From Erythroxylum novogranatense (taxonomy: Eukaryota > Streptophyta > Magnoliopsida > Malpighiales > Erythroxylaceae), in the NCBI GenBank assembly GCA_029891385.1, contig CM057230.1:53361414-53425413 (forward strand): a stretch of DNA of 64,000 nt, in the 5' to 3' direction. This document shows, piece after piece, positions 45,774 through 56,849 of the stretch (positions are counted from its first letter, which is position 1; each line of letters starts with the position of its first letter). The position numbers and the translations under genes are program-made. Below the pieces are notes generated by a model. The model saw nothing but the letters and a program-made list of their open reading frames with translations, did not search any database and was not told the DNA's origin.

Positions 45774-48063
45774 TTTGTGGTATCGAGCCCGTAATACGAT
45801 TGTACATGGGCGTTCTGAAATTTGTACTGAGTTACATGCATTAAAGTCGTAAAGTCGTCACGGCAGATAGTGACAACTGATCCCCAGTCTAGCGTATGAG
45901 TCGCATGCATGAGCGTGTATCAGTCGATAAGCGGTCAGAGATAGAGAGGAAATGATAAGACGGTAGAGTGTGATAAAAGGAAGTGGCGATCATCAAAGGA
46001 TAAGAAAAAAAAGTATATGGTCTGATATGACAAATGAACATTTAGTGTATCGATATTGATGGATATACGATGATATGCAAAAAGAGAGTGGTACTGAAAT
46101 ATGTGATATGAATATAGACTTGTGGATTGATAGAGGAAATAGAAATATGATAGAAATGACCAGAGCTCCAGTGTGTAAAAGGGAATGAAATGAAATGTTA
46201 CAATTGGGATTGATTACTGTGATAAGTGTTATAAATAATGATTTATGACTGAAGATCGATTACGTTAGTGAGAAATTTAGAATGATGGTAAATCTATGAT
46301 GTTGATTTTTGAGTGTGAAAATTCAAGGGTATGATGTAAGAACGAAAAGATTGAAAGGTAAGATAATGATACGGAGAAATGAAACAGATGTTTCGGTTTA
46401 ATTGCTCTGATTATATGGATGTGTGATTGATCTATATGGGATATTGTGCATAGTTGGAATTGAGTTTCTAGGTATTGAGAATGACCGATAAGACATGTGA
46501 CAACTGTGATGTTGAAGAATTTCATGAGTAAAATCGATGAATGAAAGTAAATGGTGATTAATGAAAGGACAATAGAGAGTTAAATTTGAAATGAGGGATT
46601 CTAATCTGAGTTGAGACTCAAGTGTCAGAGATAAAATCTATTATTGAGAAAATATGTATTATGCTGATGTAAGGGATCTGAATGTGTAATATGATTTTGC
46701 TCATTGAGGAGAATATTGATTCGCAAATAATTGAGTAAAACTGTTCGGAAAGTGATGAATGTTTATTCAACCCAGGGAGTGATTTATAGCGGCTTATGTG
46801 GAGAAGTTAGTGTAAAGGAACATGTGTCGGAATATATGTATTTGGAATTATTGAGAATTTACTGAGTGCTGGATCTATCCAGAAATGACAAAATGTTTGA
46901 GGAAATGTGTGAAAAGTATGACTGATGATTGTGGAAGAGACATTTGGAGAACTGTTCAGCTTAAGTGTTAATTATATTGTTTTAAATTGGTGATGTGGCA
47001 ATATATAGTGAAATGTCCCAGTAAAGGTTATGAGGTAATTAGTTACTATAGTGCAATGTGATTAAACGTATCTAGGGACAAGGATAACATTGTATACTGT
47101 ACTGTGATCGATTTTCTGAAATTGTGGCGCCTTAAAAAGTGTGGGGGCATTAACTGTATAGAAAGGTTATGGATATATCCATGGATATGCAAATCAATGA
47201 TGATCGAGATACTTTGGGAATTTGAATGATTTGCAAAAGAGATTAAATGGATTGAGCAGAAATTCAATAGCGTATAAGAGTGTTACTGTTGATGGATAAT
47301 TGTCAAACTGGTAAAAAGAAAGTAATATGAGTTATCGGAATTTCAAATAAATTGTGTATAAAAAGGTACTGACAAAATAATCGGTGATTCAGAAAACTGC
47401 AAACTGTATTGGGAAATTCAAATGGGAGTCAACTTATGAGAAAATGATATTTATGACTGTATTGTGAAGTGTGTGTTTTACCCGCCAAAGAGACTGTTAG
47501 AGAATTTTAAGGAATCGATGAAGTGTTGTGTTTCAACAAGAGTGTACTGAAAGAGAAATCAAAGGTCTAGAGTGAGAAATTGAATAGTAAATTGTGGGAA
47601 TGATTAATGAATGTGACTGCTGAGGCAATCGTGAGACTGATATCCTTGGAGTCCGTTGTGATTGTTTGAACATAGTCAAAGACTATAATTGAATTGAGTA
47701 AATGATGACAGTGACGTGAATCTGTAATAGGGGTTGAGTGATCCCAGTCATGACTATGAGTCGAATCGTTAAGGAAACTAAAATCGTTATTAAATGGCCT
47801 CTGCGTGACCATCGTGAAACTAGATTGGTAGAGTGGTTTAAAACCTAAAGATGGTCCTGACTGATAAAATGTTTTATGGACTGGATTGGGAAACAGAGTT
47901 ATGGAATGATAAATGTGTTTCTGGTACTGAATGGACGAATTTGCAAATACTGATAAGAATATGAGTGAGAATCAGAATAGAGAAGAGTGGATCAATTCTC
48001 CTGTCCTCTTGATTCGCTGTATATGAAATTTCGAGGACGAAATTTTTATAAGGAGGGGTGAAT
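45774..48063 (+). other. Non-coding interior of element C
   Basis: Primer site TGGTATCGAGCCC at 45778-45790 (one base short of the normal site). About 2.2 kb with no ORF above about 80 codons on either strand follows, ending in the polypurine tract AAGGAGGGGTG at about 48049-48059. The first ~180 bp align well with B's interior. Protein motifs of gag or pol were not found. Confidence 0.8.
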
Positions 48064-51000
48064 TGTAACATCCCGTTACTGTCAGTAAGGGTATTATGGT
48101 AATACTGGGACTGACTGATAGGTTGTACTGTATTTACCGACTGAGCATGCTACTGGCCTCTAATTATAGAGGAACAGTCTAATTGCATATGCATAGTCAT
48201 TTATTCATAGGTACATGCATTTATGATTTTCCGGTATTTCATTGTGAATTGGAATTGACTGAATTGACTGGTATGTGAATTGATCGACTTGTGAACTGAC
48301 TGGAACTGACTGGAAATATGATTGAGTGAGAAATTAGGAGTTACTGGGTTCAAATGACTGATTTAGAACTGTTTGCGAGTGATTGGAAATTTATAGAGGC
48401 TTATAGAAAATTTTCGAGAAATTCGGGAGAAAATGCCCGGACCGAAAATTTTGGAGTGACAGACTGATTGACCGTATATTACTGAAAGAACTGTCCTATG
48501 GTAATGGGAAAAAAATACTAGAAGTTTACTGATAGGAAATAAATATGTTGAGCCATGGAAAATTTGAGACTGAAAATTGGACTGATTCTGAGACTTAAGC
48601 CTATAAATAGTAGGGTTGGAAATTGGGGAAAAAAAAAACCTAAGGCATTATCGTTTCTTCTTCTTCTCTCCTTCGACGGTGATCTTCGATTCCTCCATAG
48701 GTGAGGATTCTTTGATCTTTCTCTATGGTTTTCATCTCATTGTGCTAAGCTAACTGATTTATTGTGATTGATGAAGGATTGAGAGGTTTGAGAGTGTTAA
48801 TCGGTGATTGGAGAAGATTTTAGGGTTTACGGAAGTTGTGGATCGATTCATCGATTGGTAAGTTTTTATTGGCTTTAATGTTGTTATTACTGGTTATTTG
48901 AGCAGTTATGGCATTTATGGGGTTAGATTGAGTGGTTAGGGTGTTTAATGGAGGTTATTAATAGCTCTAATGGCGGAAAATCGTTCGGAGAAGACGATCT
49001 GGTCTTCGCACGTCGCGACGAGCATAGAAGTGGTAGGGCTTCGTCGCGACGAATAAATTGAATTTAAATAAATGTGTTAGTCGCGGCGAGCTTGTGTAGA
49101 CGACGCGACGAGTGGAAAAATTGGTACGTCGCGGCGAGCCTTTGGTATCTTGTGGCCATGCGGTGAAATGGGGAGTGTTCGCGCGCGAACGACGTCACGT
49201 AGACGTCGCGGCGAAGGACGTAGGTCGCGACGAGGATGGATTTTCTGATTGGATGATTGCTGGGTTATTGGGCATATCTTTTATTGTGGACCTCCAATTG
49301 AGGTAATTCTAGATTCGTTATGAAACAAGAAAAAAAAAGTTCTACAGCTGCGAATAATTATGGGAATTAGATTTGATTTAATTGGTACTGAATTATAGAG
49401 ATTGAGGTCAATTGTGATTCATAGTGTGACCTAAGTGTCACAAATTGAGAATATTGGAGTTTTAATTGGAGATTGCAATAGAGGTTTTGACCCAATGGAT
49501 AGGAAATTGTTATAGGAAGTATGAATATAGGAAATTGGACTGGATCAATTATTGTCGAGCAATTGAGTAAGAAAGTGGAATTGGGCTTAAGGTATCGAAA
49601 TTGGGATTTAGCACCGAAAATCGTGAACACGCATTGTACATCATTGCACCGAGACATATGCATTCATCGCATCGCTTTATTGGGCAATTAGTAATGGGTT
49701 GTACTTTCTTTGTTATAGTGGCGTCGTTGGATCATCGCTCCACGGACATTCTTTGGGACTTCCAGGCAATAGCTCGGAAGTTACAGGTGAGTAACCTAGT
49801 TGGTTTCTCAAATTCTTGATTGGCTAAATGCTCACTGTATGAATTACTGAAATGAATGTGATTGAATTGTATGCTTTTACTGTACTGAACGGAACTGCTA
49901 CATGACACTGTAAATTGCATGATTATTGAAATATACATGATCGAACTGTATGTTCTCACTGTATTGAACTGGACTACTGTATGACCACTGAAATGTATGA
50001 GTGAACTGTATTATTACTGAATTATATGTGACTGATTCGCATACGATTACTGTATTGGATTGAATTACTGAGTGACACTGGGAACTGATATACTGGGCTT
50101 TGTAGCCATACACTGTAAATTATCAATATGAATTATCGAACATCGCACCGCATGCATAAATGCATGATCAGATAATGGACGTGTCCCAAGTTGCTATTAT
50201 CACTGAAAAGAGCCTCGAGCTCAAACATCAGATCGACCGGCTTAGCCCGAGGGGAGAAATCTCGACGCGCCCCCAATCAACAACGATCGAGCACTTGAGC
50301 ACAACATCAATAACTGGAAAAGAGTCTCATATGCATTGCATACTATATTGAATGTCCGAAATGACCGTATGATTACTTGTGAATGACCGTGATCGCTCAT
50401 CGCAAATTATTATGAATGAATGATGAATTGTGGCAATGATCGATTGCGTGTTGACATGATTTATCAGAAATCTACCGCATAATATCGCGAACCGTGATGT
50501 GACATCAGTAAATTGTTATGTATGATTACCATAGATCGTTAATAGACTACATGAACTCGTAATTGGTTATCACCGTGAATTGTATATAATCATCAGAATC
50601 GCTTATCATCAGAAACGTTATATAGTCTTTCAATGTTATACGATATTGTTAATTGACTACTATCAGATCTTGTCTATATACGCGATACGCGTAATGCATG
50701 ATTTGAGTGAACCATCGATGATGGTTTCTCATTGAGTTCGCAAACTCACCCAACATTGCAACTATTTTTCAAGGATTGAAGAGTACCCGCCGATTTAACG
50801 GGAGTATGTCCGCCGCATTGAGTCGGAGACTAGGGTCGGGATCGATTCACGCCTGCATAAGTGTCTTTCCGAGTTGTGTGTAAATGAATAATTTCGCGTT
50901 TTCTACTAAATTGAATCGCTATTTTATAGGGCCCCAGAGTGATAATTGTATAACTGAAATGTGATTACTGAAATTGTGTTTTGAGTGAATGTATTCGTTA

Positions 51001-51177
51001 AAGGGGACCCAACTGTTTATTGAATTGTGCATTTCTGATTGATTCTAAAGCGTTAAATAAATTGTGTATTGAGTTTTGTACTGAAATTGACTGCTGTAGC
51101 CTACCATTCTCGTGTGGCGTGGACTCGGATATCACCCACGATATCGGGTTCGGGTCCTGCGGGGTTGGGATGCTACA
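48064..51177 (+). repeat. 3' LTR of element C
   Basis: Same length as the 5' LTR and collinear with it, TATA at 48602-48609, CpG-palindrome cluster at about 49008-49225. Directly joined at its right end to the remaining LTR G sequence. Confidence 0.92.
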
Positions 51178-52140
51178 TTTGCAAACCCACATAATCATGC
51201 ATCTCACATTTTGAAAACTTGTTGCCCAAAATGACACATTTTCGAAACATGAGTTCCTAAACTTGATATCCTCAAAATCATTTACATTTTTATTTCATAA
51301 TTCATCGATAAAATTCATACACACAACATGTAGCACTTTCTCAAAGCATTTGAAGAACAATAAATACACTTTTAAAAGTAGTTGAAAATATTTATTTCCC
51401 TTTCTTGAAAGAAACATTGTTGGCTTATTATTCAATTATAAAAATGTAACTCACCTTGAATTCCTTGCTTATAACTTGCTCGAATATGCCTCTCCTATTA
51501 CTCTTCTTGTCTTTCTTGATTCCTTTTTCATAGGCAAAAATTTCAATTTCAAATGGGTTGCAAAATTGAAGACCTACAAAGTACATATACTAAAATTGAT
51601 CCTAGAGTACCTAAACCTATGCATTTCCTAAGCTTCATGAACCAAAATCCTTCCAAAAATCTAAAACATTAAAAATGTTCTTACATTAAATCTTCACCAA
51701 ATGAAGAGATGTTTGGTTCAAAAGAAAGCTCTTGTCTTCCTCTACTTTTTTTTTTCTTTTTGCACAACCTCAAAATCTCTCTAAAAGGCTTAGAAAAAAT
51801 GAAACCCTAGCTCAACTCTCTTATTTCCTCTCAACTACTGAAATCTCTCTTCTTTCTCTCTTTGATTTGTTATTTCACTTCCTTCTCTCCCATTTTCATT
51901 TTCCCCCTCTTTAGGATGAAGACAACACTTCTTTCTTCCTATTTTACTCTTAATGATTGAGAAAAGTCCACCTTGTCATTCCTTTAATGCCTTACAGTTT
52001 TTAAACTTAAGTAAGCTATACAAAATACACTTTTATGCATTCTTACGACTTTTAATTTAACTAACGTATGCAATAAATCTACTAACATAGACCTAAAGAA
52101 AAACTAACTCCAAAAAAAAATTTTAGGGGCCAACAGTTAG

Positions 52141-52745
52141 GATGTAATTTATGTTGGATATTTCAGTTATTAATGCATAAGTTACTATCATTTACTTGAA
52201 TTTATTCTCTTTGATCTTAATTGTTGAATTTATGTTTGATCACCGTAGATTTAGTCTATGAATTTATATAAAAGACTAAGAACTGAGAAGTATAACCTAG
52301 GATAATAAACATCTAAATTTAGGGATAGAAGTATCATAGATAAAAAGGTGACAACTAATAGATTAACTATACTTAATGAATTTGATTAGGTGTTGCGCAT
52401 CAAAGGGTGGTGATTTTTTAATCGAATATTCTTGTGTGCCTTAAGAGAGGGCATAGGTACATTAATTTCATTGTTATTTAAACTTTGATAATCAAACTTG
52501 CATGATAATTAAAATTTTACATAAGTGAACTTCAAAACGTGTATCCATCTTAATTTCTTTTTTTGTATTGAATTACATTGTTTTCATGAGTCTCATAATT
52601 TATGCTTTTCTTTCAAATTCTTGTTTAGTTGTGTTGTGTTGTTTGACTAGCATTAATAAGTTTGACAATTATAGTCCATATAGGATCAATATTATGGAAT
52701 ATTTCAGTTTCTATTAATTATTATAATCAATTTTGTGCACTTAGA
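52141..52745 (+). repeat. 3' LTR of element H, second part
   Basis: Continues H's LTR after the G duplication. A stretch near 52670-52745 (GTCCATATAGGATC...TTTTGTGCACTTAG) resembles the U5 end of Athila/Tat LTRs (a ...GTGGATTCGATA...TTTGTGCACTTG-type phrase). The right end is approximate, as no duplication could be matched. Confidence 0.5.
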
Positions 52746-53456
52746 AATAAATTCAATCAAATTAAGGAAACAATTATAGAGTTGAGGGTTTTTATCAAAG
52801 CCAGCACAAGAGCAAAACTAGCTTGGAACTTGCCTGAGGAAGCTATGTTTCTGTGTAAAGCTTTGAACTCGAAGTGTCTAGGTAATAACTGGTTCGAGTA
52901 TTTTGTTGATGGTTAGTAAATAGGTAAATGTATTTTGATGTAGGGTGGTTTGAATCGGGTCCTTAAGATTGATCCAAGACATCCCCTCTAGTCATGCTTC
53001 TATCCTTTTTCATTAATTCATTCACTTTTTTTTTTCCAAAAAACACAACAGGTCGTTTTTAAAACATGGGGCTCTGATTCTTAACTTGCGTCTAGTTAAT
53101 AAAAACTCCAAGCACAGTAACATCATTCCTTTTACATGAAGTAACATGTACTAATTAATTCCAATATATCTACTTCTATTATAAGATACTATATATCATA
53201 TGGGGAAATTTGATGTTATTAAATTAAACTAGAAGAAAGAATGGCAGCCTGTCCTTCATCCAAAACATTAATAGTCTCGATCGTATAAATGCGCATGAGC
53301 AGCAATTTAACTAATTGTACAGAAATCTTGATAAATACAAATGCAGACAGGTAATTATGTTATATCATATGCAATTGTAAACAGTTGCAATTCGTAATTC
53401 GTAGACAAGCATGGAACAATACTTACAGAATACTCAATAAAGTCGATATATATGTA
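52746..53456. other. Intergenic sequence 3' of the bHLH gene, no gene seen
   Basis: An 84-codon ORF (52662-52916) overlaps the H LTR end and has no recognisable domain. AT-rich with short T- and A-runs. This is the transition from transposon blocks to genic sequence. Confidence 0.55.
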
Positions 53457-53565
53457 TGAACTGAGGTAGAGGATGTACACCATATTATATTTATATGTAC
53501 ATCCTCTACCTCAGTTCATCATTTGACCATATTATATTTATATGTACATCCTCTACCTCAGTTCA
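53457..53565. repeat. Perfect 23-bp inverted repeat plus duplicated 3' arm
   Basis: The arm TGAACTGAGGTAGAGGATGT(ACA) at 53457-53479 is exactly complementary to 53496-53518 with a 16-base AT-rich loop. The second arm plus loop-like flank recurs 47 bp further on (arm at 53543-53565) without change. It may be a small-RNA hairpin or the remnant of a small inverted-repeat element. About 0.7 kb beyond the bHLH stop. Confidence 0.85.
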
Positions 53566-54275
53566 TCATATCACCAACTCTTTGCGAATTGTGACCCACA
53601 GAACATGCATGCCTCATTAGGGTTTTGGTTTGCTCCTTTTCTTTTTCCCTTGAATATTGATTTTAGCTAAAATATGTGAAATGATAAAAGAACATCAATG
53701 GACATGTAGGGAAAGAGAGGAATAAAATTCGTCACTGTGCTTATGATGATCCATAGTTCCACCAAACTGACGACAGTAGAGAGAGAGAGAGAGAGAACAT
53801 TTGTTTGGTCTGCTATAAAGGTTAAAAACAACACAAGATCTTTTTCGTGGCAAGAGAAACCTTATCTCAAGACCTAACATAGAAAATAATGTAGGTGGGA
53901 CTCTGCTCCAGTTTGTACGCATTTAAACTCTCTTTTCTCTGCTCTTTCCTCTCTTCTTGTATGCCATTACCTCTCTCTAGTTTTCTCTCCGAACACCCAA
54001 ACCATTTGTACGCAACAGACGCAACAGAATTGTTCCCACCCCCAGTACCAACCGTAATCCACTATGCTCCATTTCTGTATCTTTTCACGTCTCTTATATT
54101 TAGGAGTTATTCAAGTACACAAAACACACTATCATTACCTTCACGTACTAAATCCAAACAATACAGTAAACACACCAGGACATGACAACCCCCACAAGCA
54201 ACGAAAAGAAGAGATAATGACCAGAAAGATTGTGTGAGAGAGAACAAAAATACGAGAGTTAGGAAAACTTAGAAA
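53566..54275. other. 3' flank and probable 3' UTR of the bHLH gene
   Basis: Contains a (GA)n microsatellite at about 53776-53797 and CT-rich sequence at 53930-54000. The minus strand just beyond the stop is T-rich and probably 3' untranslated. The 75- and 96-codon ORFs here lack support. Confidence 0.5.
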
Positions 54276-56251
54276 TTATAGAGCTCTGTGTTGTTGCTCA
54301 AGGATATTGATATTTGTTTTTTGTCTTTTAACACTACCTGAAGAAGACTCGTCACCATTGGTCTTCTCCATTACTGCTTTCAATGCTTCTTGGATTGAGC
54401 TGATGGAATACTGAGGATGGCATTGTTGTTGTTGTTGAGGTTCAGTAACGTAACTCGATGAATCTTCCTCTCCGGTAACGAATAAAACATTCTTTACTCG
54501 CCCACCAAGTGTTGTAATCTCGGCTTTTAGTGTTCTTAAGCGTAGAGCTTTCAATGTCTTTATTAGATCAGGTAGGAGATCGGATCTGTCTTCACAGCAA
54601 AGTGATGCTTTGATCACAAACTTGCCATCTTCATCTGACGTATCGACTGTTAATTCATCGATTTCGGTTGGCACTGGACTTGTTTCGGCTATCAATGAAG
54701 TCTGTCTTTTTAGCTCTTTAACGTGTTGAATCACTTCTGCTAGCAATGAAGCTTTATCCGTCTAAATCAAATGCCAGAAAAAAGAAGCAACAAAATCAAG
54801 TAACTTAGTATCCATAATATTTTATGACTAAACGTATGTGTTACGAAGGAATAATGAAGTTAACATGGCAACGTGAATTTAGAAAGCAAAATAATGCCTT
54901 TGCGGATTAAGCATGAAGCCAGCAAGAGAACGTTTTGTTTTAAAGGGTGCTTTTGTCTGACTGAAAAGAAAAGAAAAGATGGGATGTGAATGTTTTGCAG
55001 CCATGAACGACAATTCAATCATAAAAGCAGGATTCTAATGGTGGGGTTCATGTTGAGAAGGATTAGGGCATGAATATGTTAGATAGGTGACTGACAAAGA
55101 ATGCAAATTTTGTCTGTGTTATATCTTTTCATCCTCTCTAATTACTTTGGCTGTGGACTTCCGGCAGAAAATTCCCATGGAAGCTTTTCAACTGCACTTG
55201 GTTTCTCTTTATCATGTCAAGTGAGCGACACAATCGCTTATTCCCTTTAGTTTTGCCTTCCTCGGAACTACCACAAAGTACCAGAGAGGGAATAAACCAA
55301 AAGAGAAAGCAATAGTATTGAAAAGATCAAAACAAAAAAGAAGAGCTAAGATAAGAAAAATGTAACAACCTTTCATATCTAAAGAATAGGTTTTTATGAC
55401 AAACTATAAGACCAGCCATCCAAATAGAATCTTTAGATGGATTGCCAGAGATCTTTTGAAAAGAAAAAGCGCTTTAATGAATAACACAAAACAAAAAGGG
55501 CACGAACAAACAAGAAATAGTGATTGTGTGACATTCTTTGATATTCTAGACATCATGCTGTACCCGTGAGGACATTTTAAGAGTTTCACATCAGTGCGTC
55601 TTGTTATCAAACTCGTACTTGGATGTGTAATGAATGTGTATGATGATTTTTACTTACTTTGGTGGTGCTAGGTAGCAAGCTGCGGAGCTTAGCAAGGTGA
55701 TTGTTGATTCTCTCTCGTCGTCTTCTCTCAGCTTCGCTGTGACTCTTCGAAGCCGCTAAAGCCTTGGCATCCATAATCTCTTGAGCTGTCATTTTTCCCA
55801 ACTCAGCTTGCAGTCCAAAAGGAGTCGAACCCGGTTGATGAACTACTGGTCCAAGAGTGTCCGATATGATCCTGAGATGGTCACTTGATGGACCATCGTA
55901 TGCGAACTGCAGAGCAGGAGCTCTTCTGTTGAACAAACTACCATATGATGTCGGCACCGAAGGGGATATTAAAAATGGATCGTGATTTTCTCGGACCGTG
56001 TTTGAGTTGAACGGGGCTTGAGGGACGTTAAAGGGGTGAACTTGAGGGATTGGCCATGGCAAGATTGGTGAGACTTCTGGCAAGATCATTCCTGCACCTC
56101 TTGTTCCTCCATAGGGATCACTGTTATGATGTTGTTGCTGCTGCATGTGTTGGTGGTGTTGAAGAAGAAGCTGATCCTGGTATCCTTGTAGGTTATGGAC
56201 GGTGTGAGAACTTTCTCCTTGATGTCGATCTTCTTCTTTCAGCCCGCACAT
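54276..56251 (-). CDS. BHLH30: bHLH transcription factor, TMO5/T5L1 (bHLH30-like) clade
   Basis: Two coding exons on the minus strand, 56251-55658 and 54761-54276, joined across an intron (55657-54762) with GTAAGT donor and TTTAG acceptor, phase 0. This gives 359 residues. ATG 56251 is the first in frame; a TAG stands 15 bases upstream. Residues 1-60 are Gln/His-rich; KMTAQEIMDAKALAASKSHSEAERRRRERINNH precedes the HLH, with H171, E175 and R179 as E-box contact residues. Exon 2 supplies TDKASLLAEVIQHVKELKRQ, and an ACT-like domain follows at about 245-295. From memory it is closest to Arabidopsis bHLH30 (T5L1), which pairs with LHW-type bHLH proteins to drive vascular cell division and cytokinin synthesis. 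A nuclear role here is inferred. Confidence 0.93.
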
Positions 56252-56800
56252 CTCTGCCTTTCTCTATGAACAAAGAACCTGTTGGTGTGAGGTGGTTTTC
56301 ATCGTATATTCGCATCAATCACTCCAGGAAGTGGATGTAATTGAGGATAATAAAATATGATTTGGGTTCATAAGTTTTGGAACAAGAAAAAAGGTTAATA
56401 AAAAGGGAGTACAATTAGAAGCTAAAAGAGAACATAGACGGTGAGAACCTTCACTTACGTGGGATTGAACGGACTTCTCAGACCTCCATTTCCACAGGTG
56501 TTGTTGTTAAGGTGATGGGGGTAGCAGAAAAGCCAAAGAAAGAAAGGAGTCTTTGTTTTAATGAATCTCACTATCTCTTTTCACTTGGGGTAGGTTTCTT
56601 GTCGACCACATCCACAGCCTTTGCTGGGGGGAGAGAGAGACAGAGAGAGAGAGTGATTGGTGATGACCCTATTTTATCCTTTTGCTTCAACAAAGAATTT
56701 CCCTTTCCTTTGGTTCTTAATTTGTTGGGATGTGTCGGGCTCCTTTGTTTTTGTTCTTTTGCTCGACTTCTGTATGAGATGATCTGAACCTCTCTTTCTC
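56252..56800 (-). other. 5' UTR of the bHLH gene with a probable intron
   Basis: On the minus strand a GTAAGTGA donor (56458-56457) and a CCAACAG acceptor (56279-56280) could define a 180-bp leader intron, 27 bp before the ATG. A GA/CT microsatellite lies at 56630-56653, common in plant leaders. Transcript evidence would be needed to settle the intron. Confidence 0.45.
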
Positions 56801-56826
56801 TGTCCACCTCACTGGAGTGATATGAA

Positions 56827-56832
56827 TATATA
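56827..56832 (-). promoter_or_regulatory. Probable TATA box of the bHLH gene
   Basis: The minus strand reads ACTATATATTCATATC. It lies about 580 bp upstream of the ATG and about 30 bp upstream of a CT-rich leader. Confidence 0.5.
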
Positions 56833-56849
56833 GTCTCCAAGTACTGCTA

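Larger units (their letters stand above)
42660..51177 (+). mobile_element. Non-autonomous Tekay/Del-like LTR element C, nested in G
   Basis: Two LTRs of 3114 bp each (42660-45773 and 48064-51177), TGTAACATCCCG...GGGATGCTACA, with a Met-type primer site and polypurine tract. The 2290-bp interior has no gag or pol and is related to B's interior. Flanks are ACCGC (42655-42659) and TTTGC (51178-51182), so the expected 5-bp duplication is not found. The polypurine context (TCGAGGACGAAATTTTTATA) is that of Tekay/Del chromoviruses, whose enzymes would have to act in trans. Confidence 0.9.
39663..52135 (-). mobile_element. Long solo LTR G (F family), split by element C
   Basis: Starts TGTTGAACCTC at 39663 and ends GGGGCCAACA at 52135, flanked by perfect GTTAG duplications. 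The start resembles F's (TGTTGGACCCC, then AACAT and CATAAGCATGAGC/ACAAGCATAGC). The G parts are 39663-42659 and 51178-52135, about 3.95 kb together, with C between. No primer site or gene is inside the G parts. It includes the 203-bp array and the 18-bp minisatellite. Minus orientation is inferred from F, B and S. Confidence 0.82.

Noticed and set aside
53461..53480. Resemblance of the hairpin arm to animal let-7 (TGAGGTAG start)
   Set aside because: Only the first eight bases agree; plants lack the let-7 family and the rest differs. Treated as chance.
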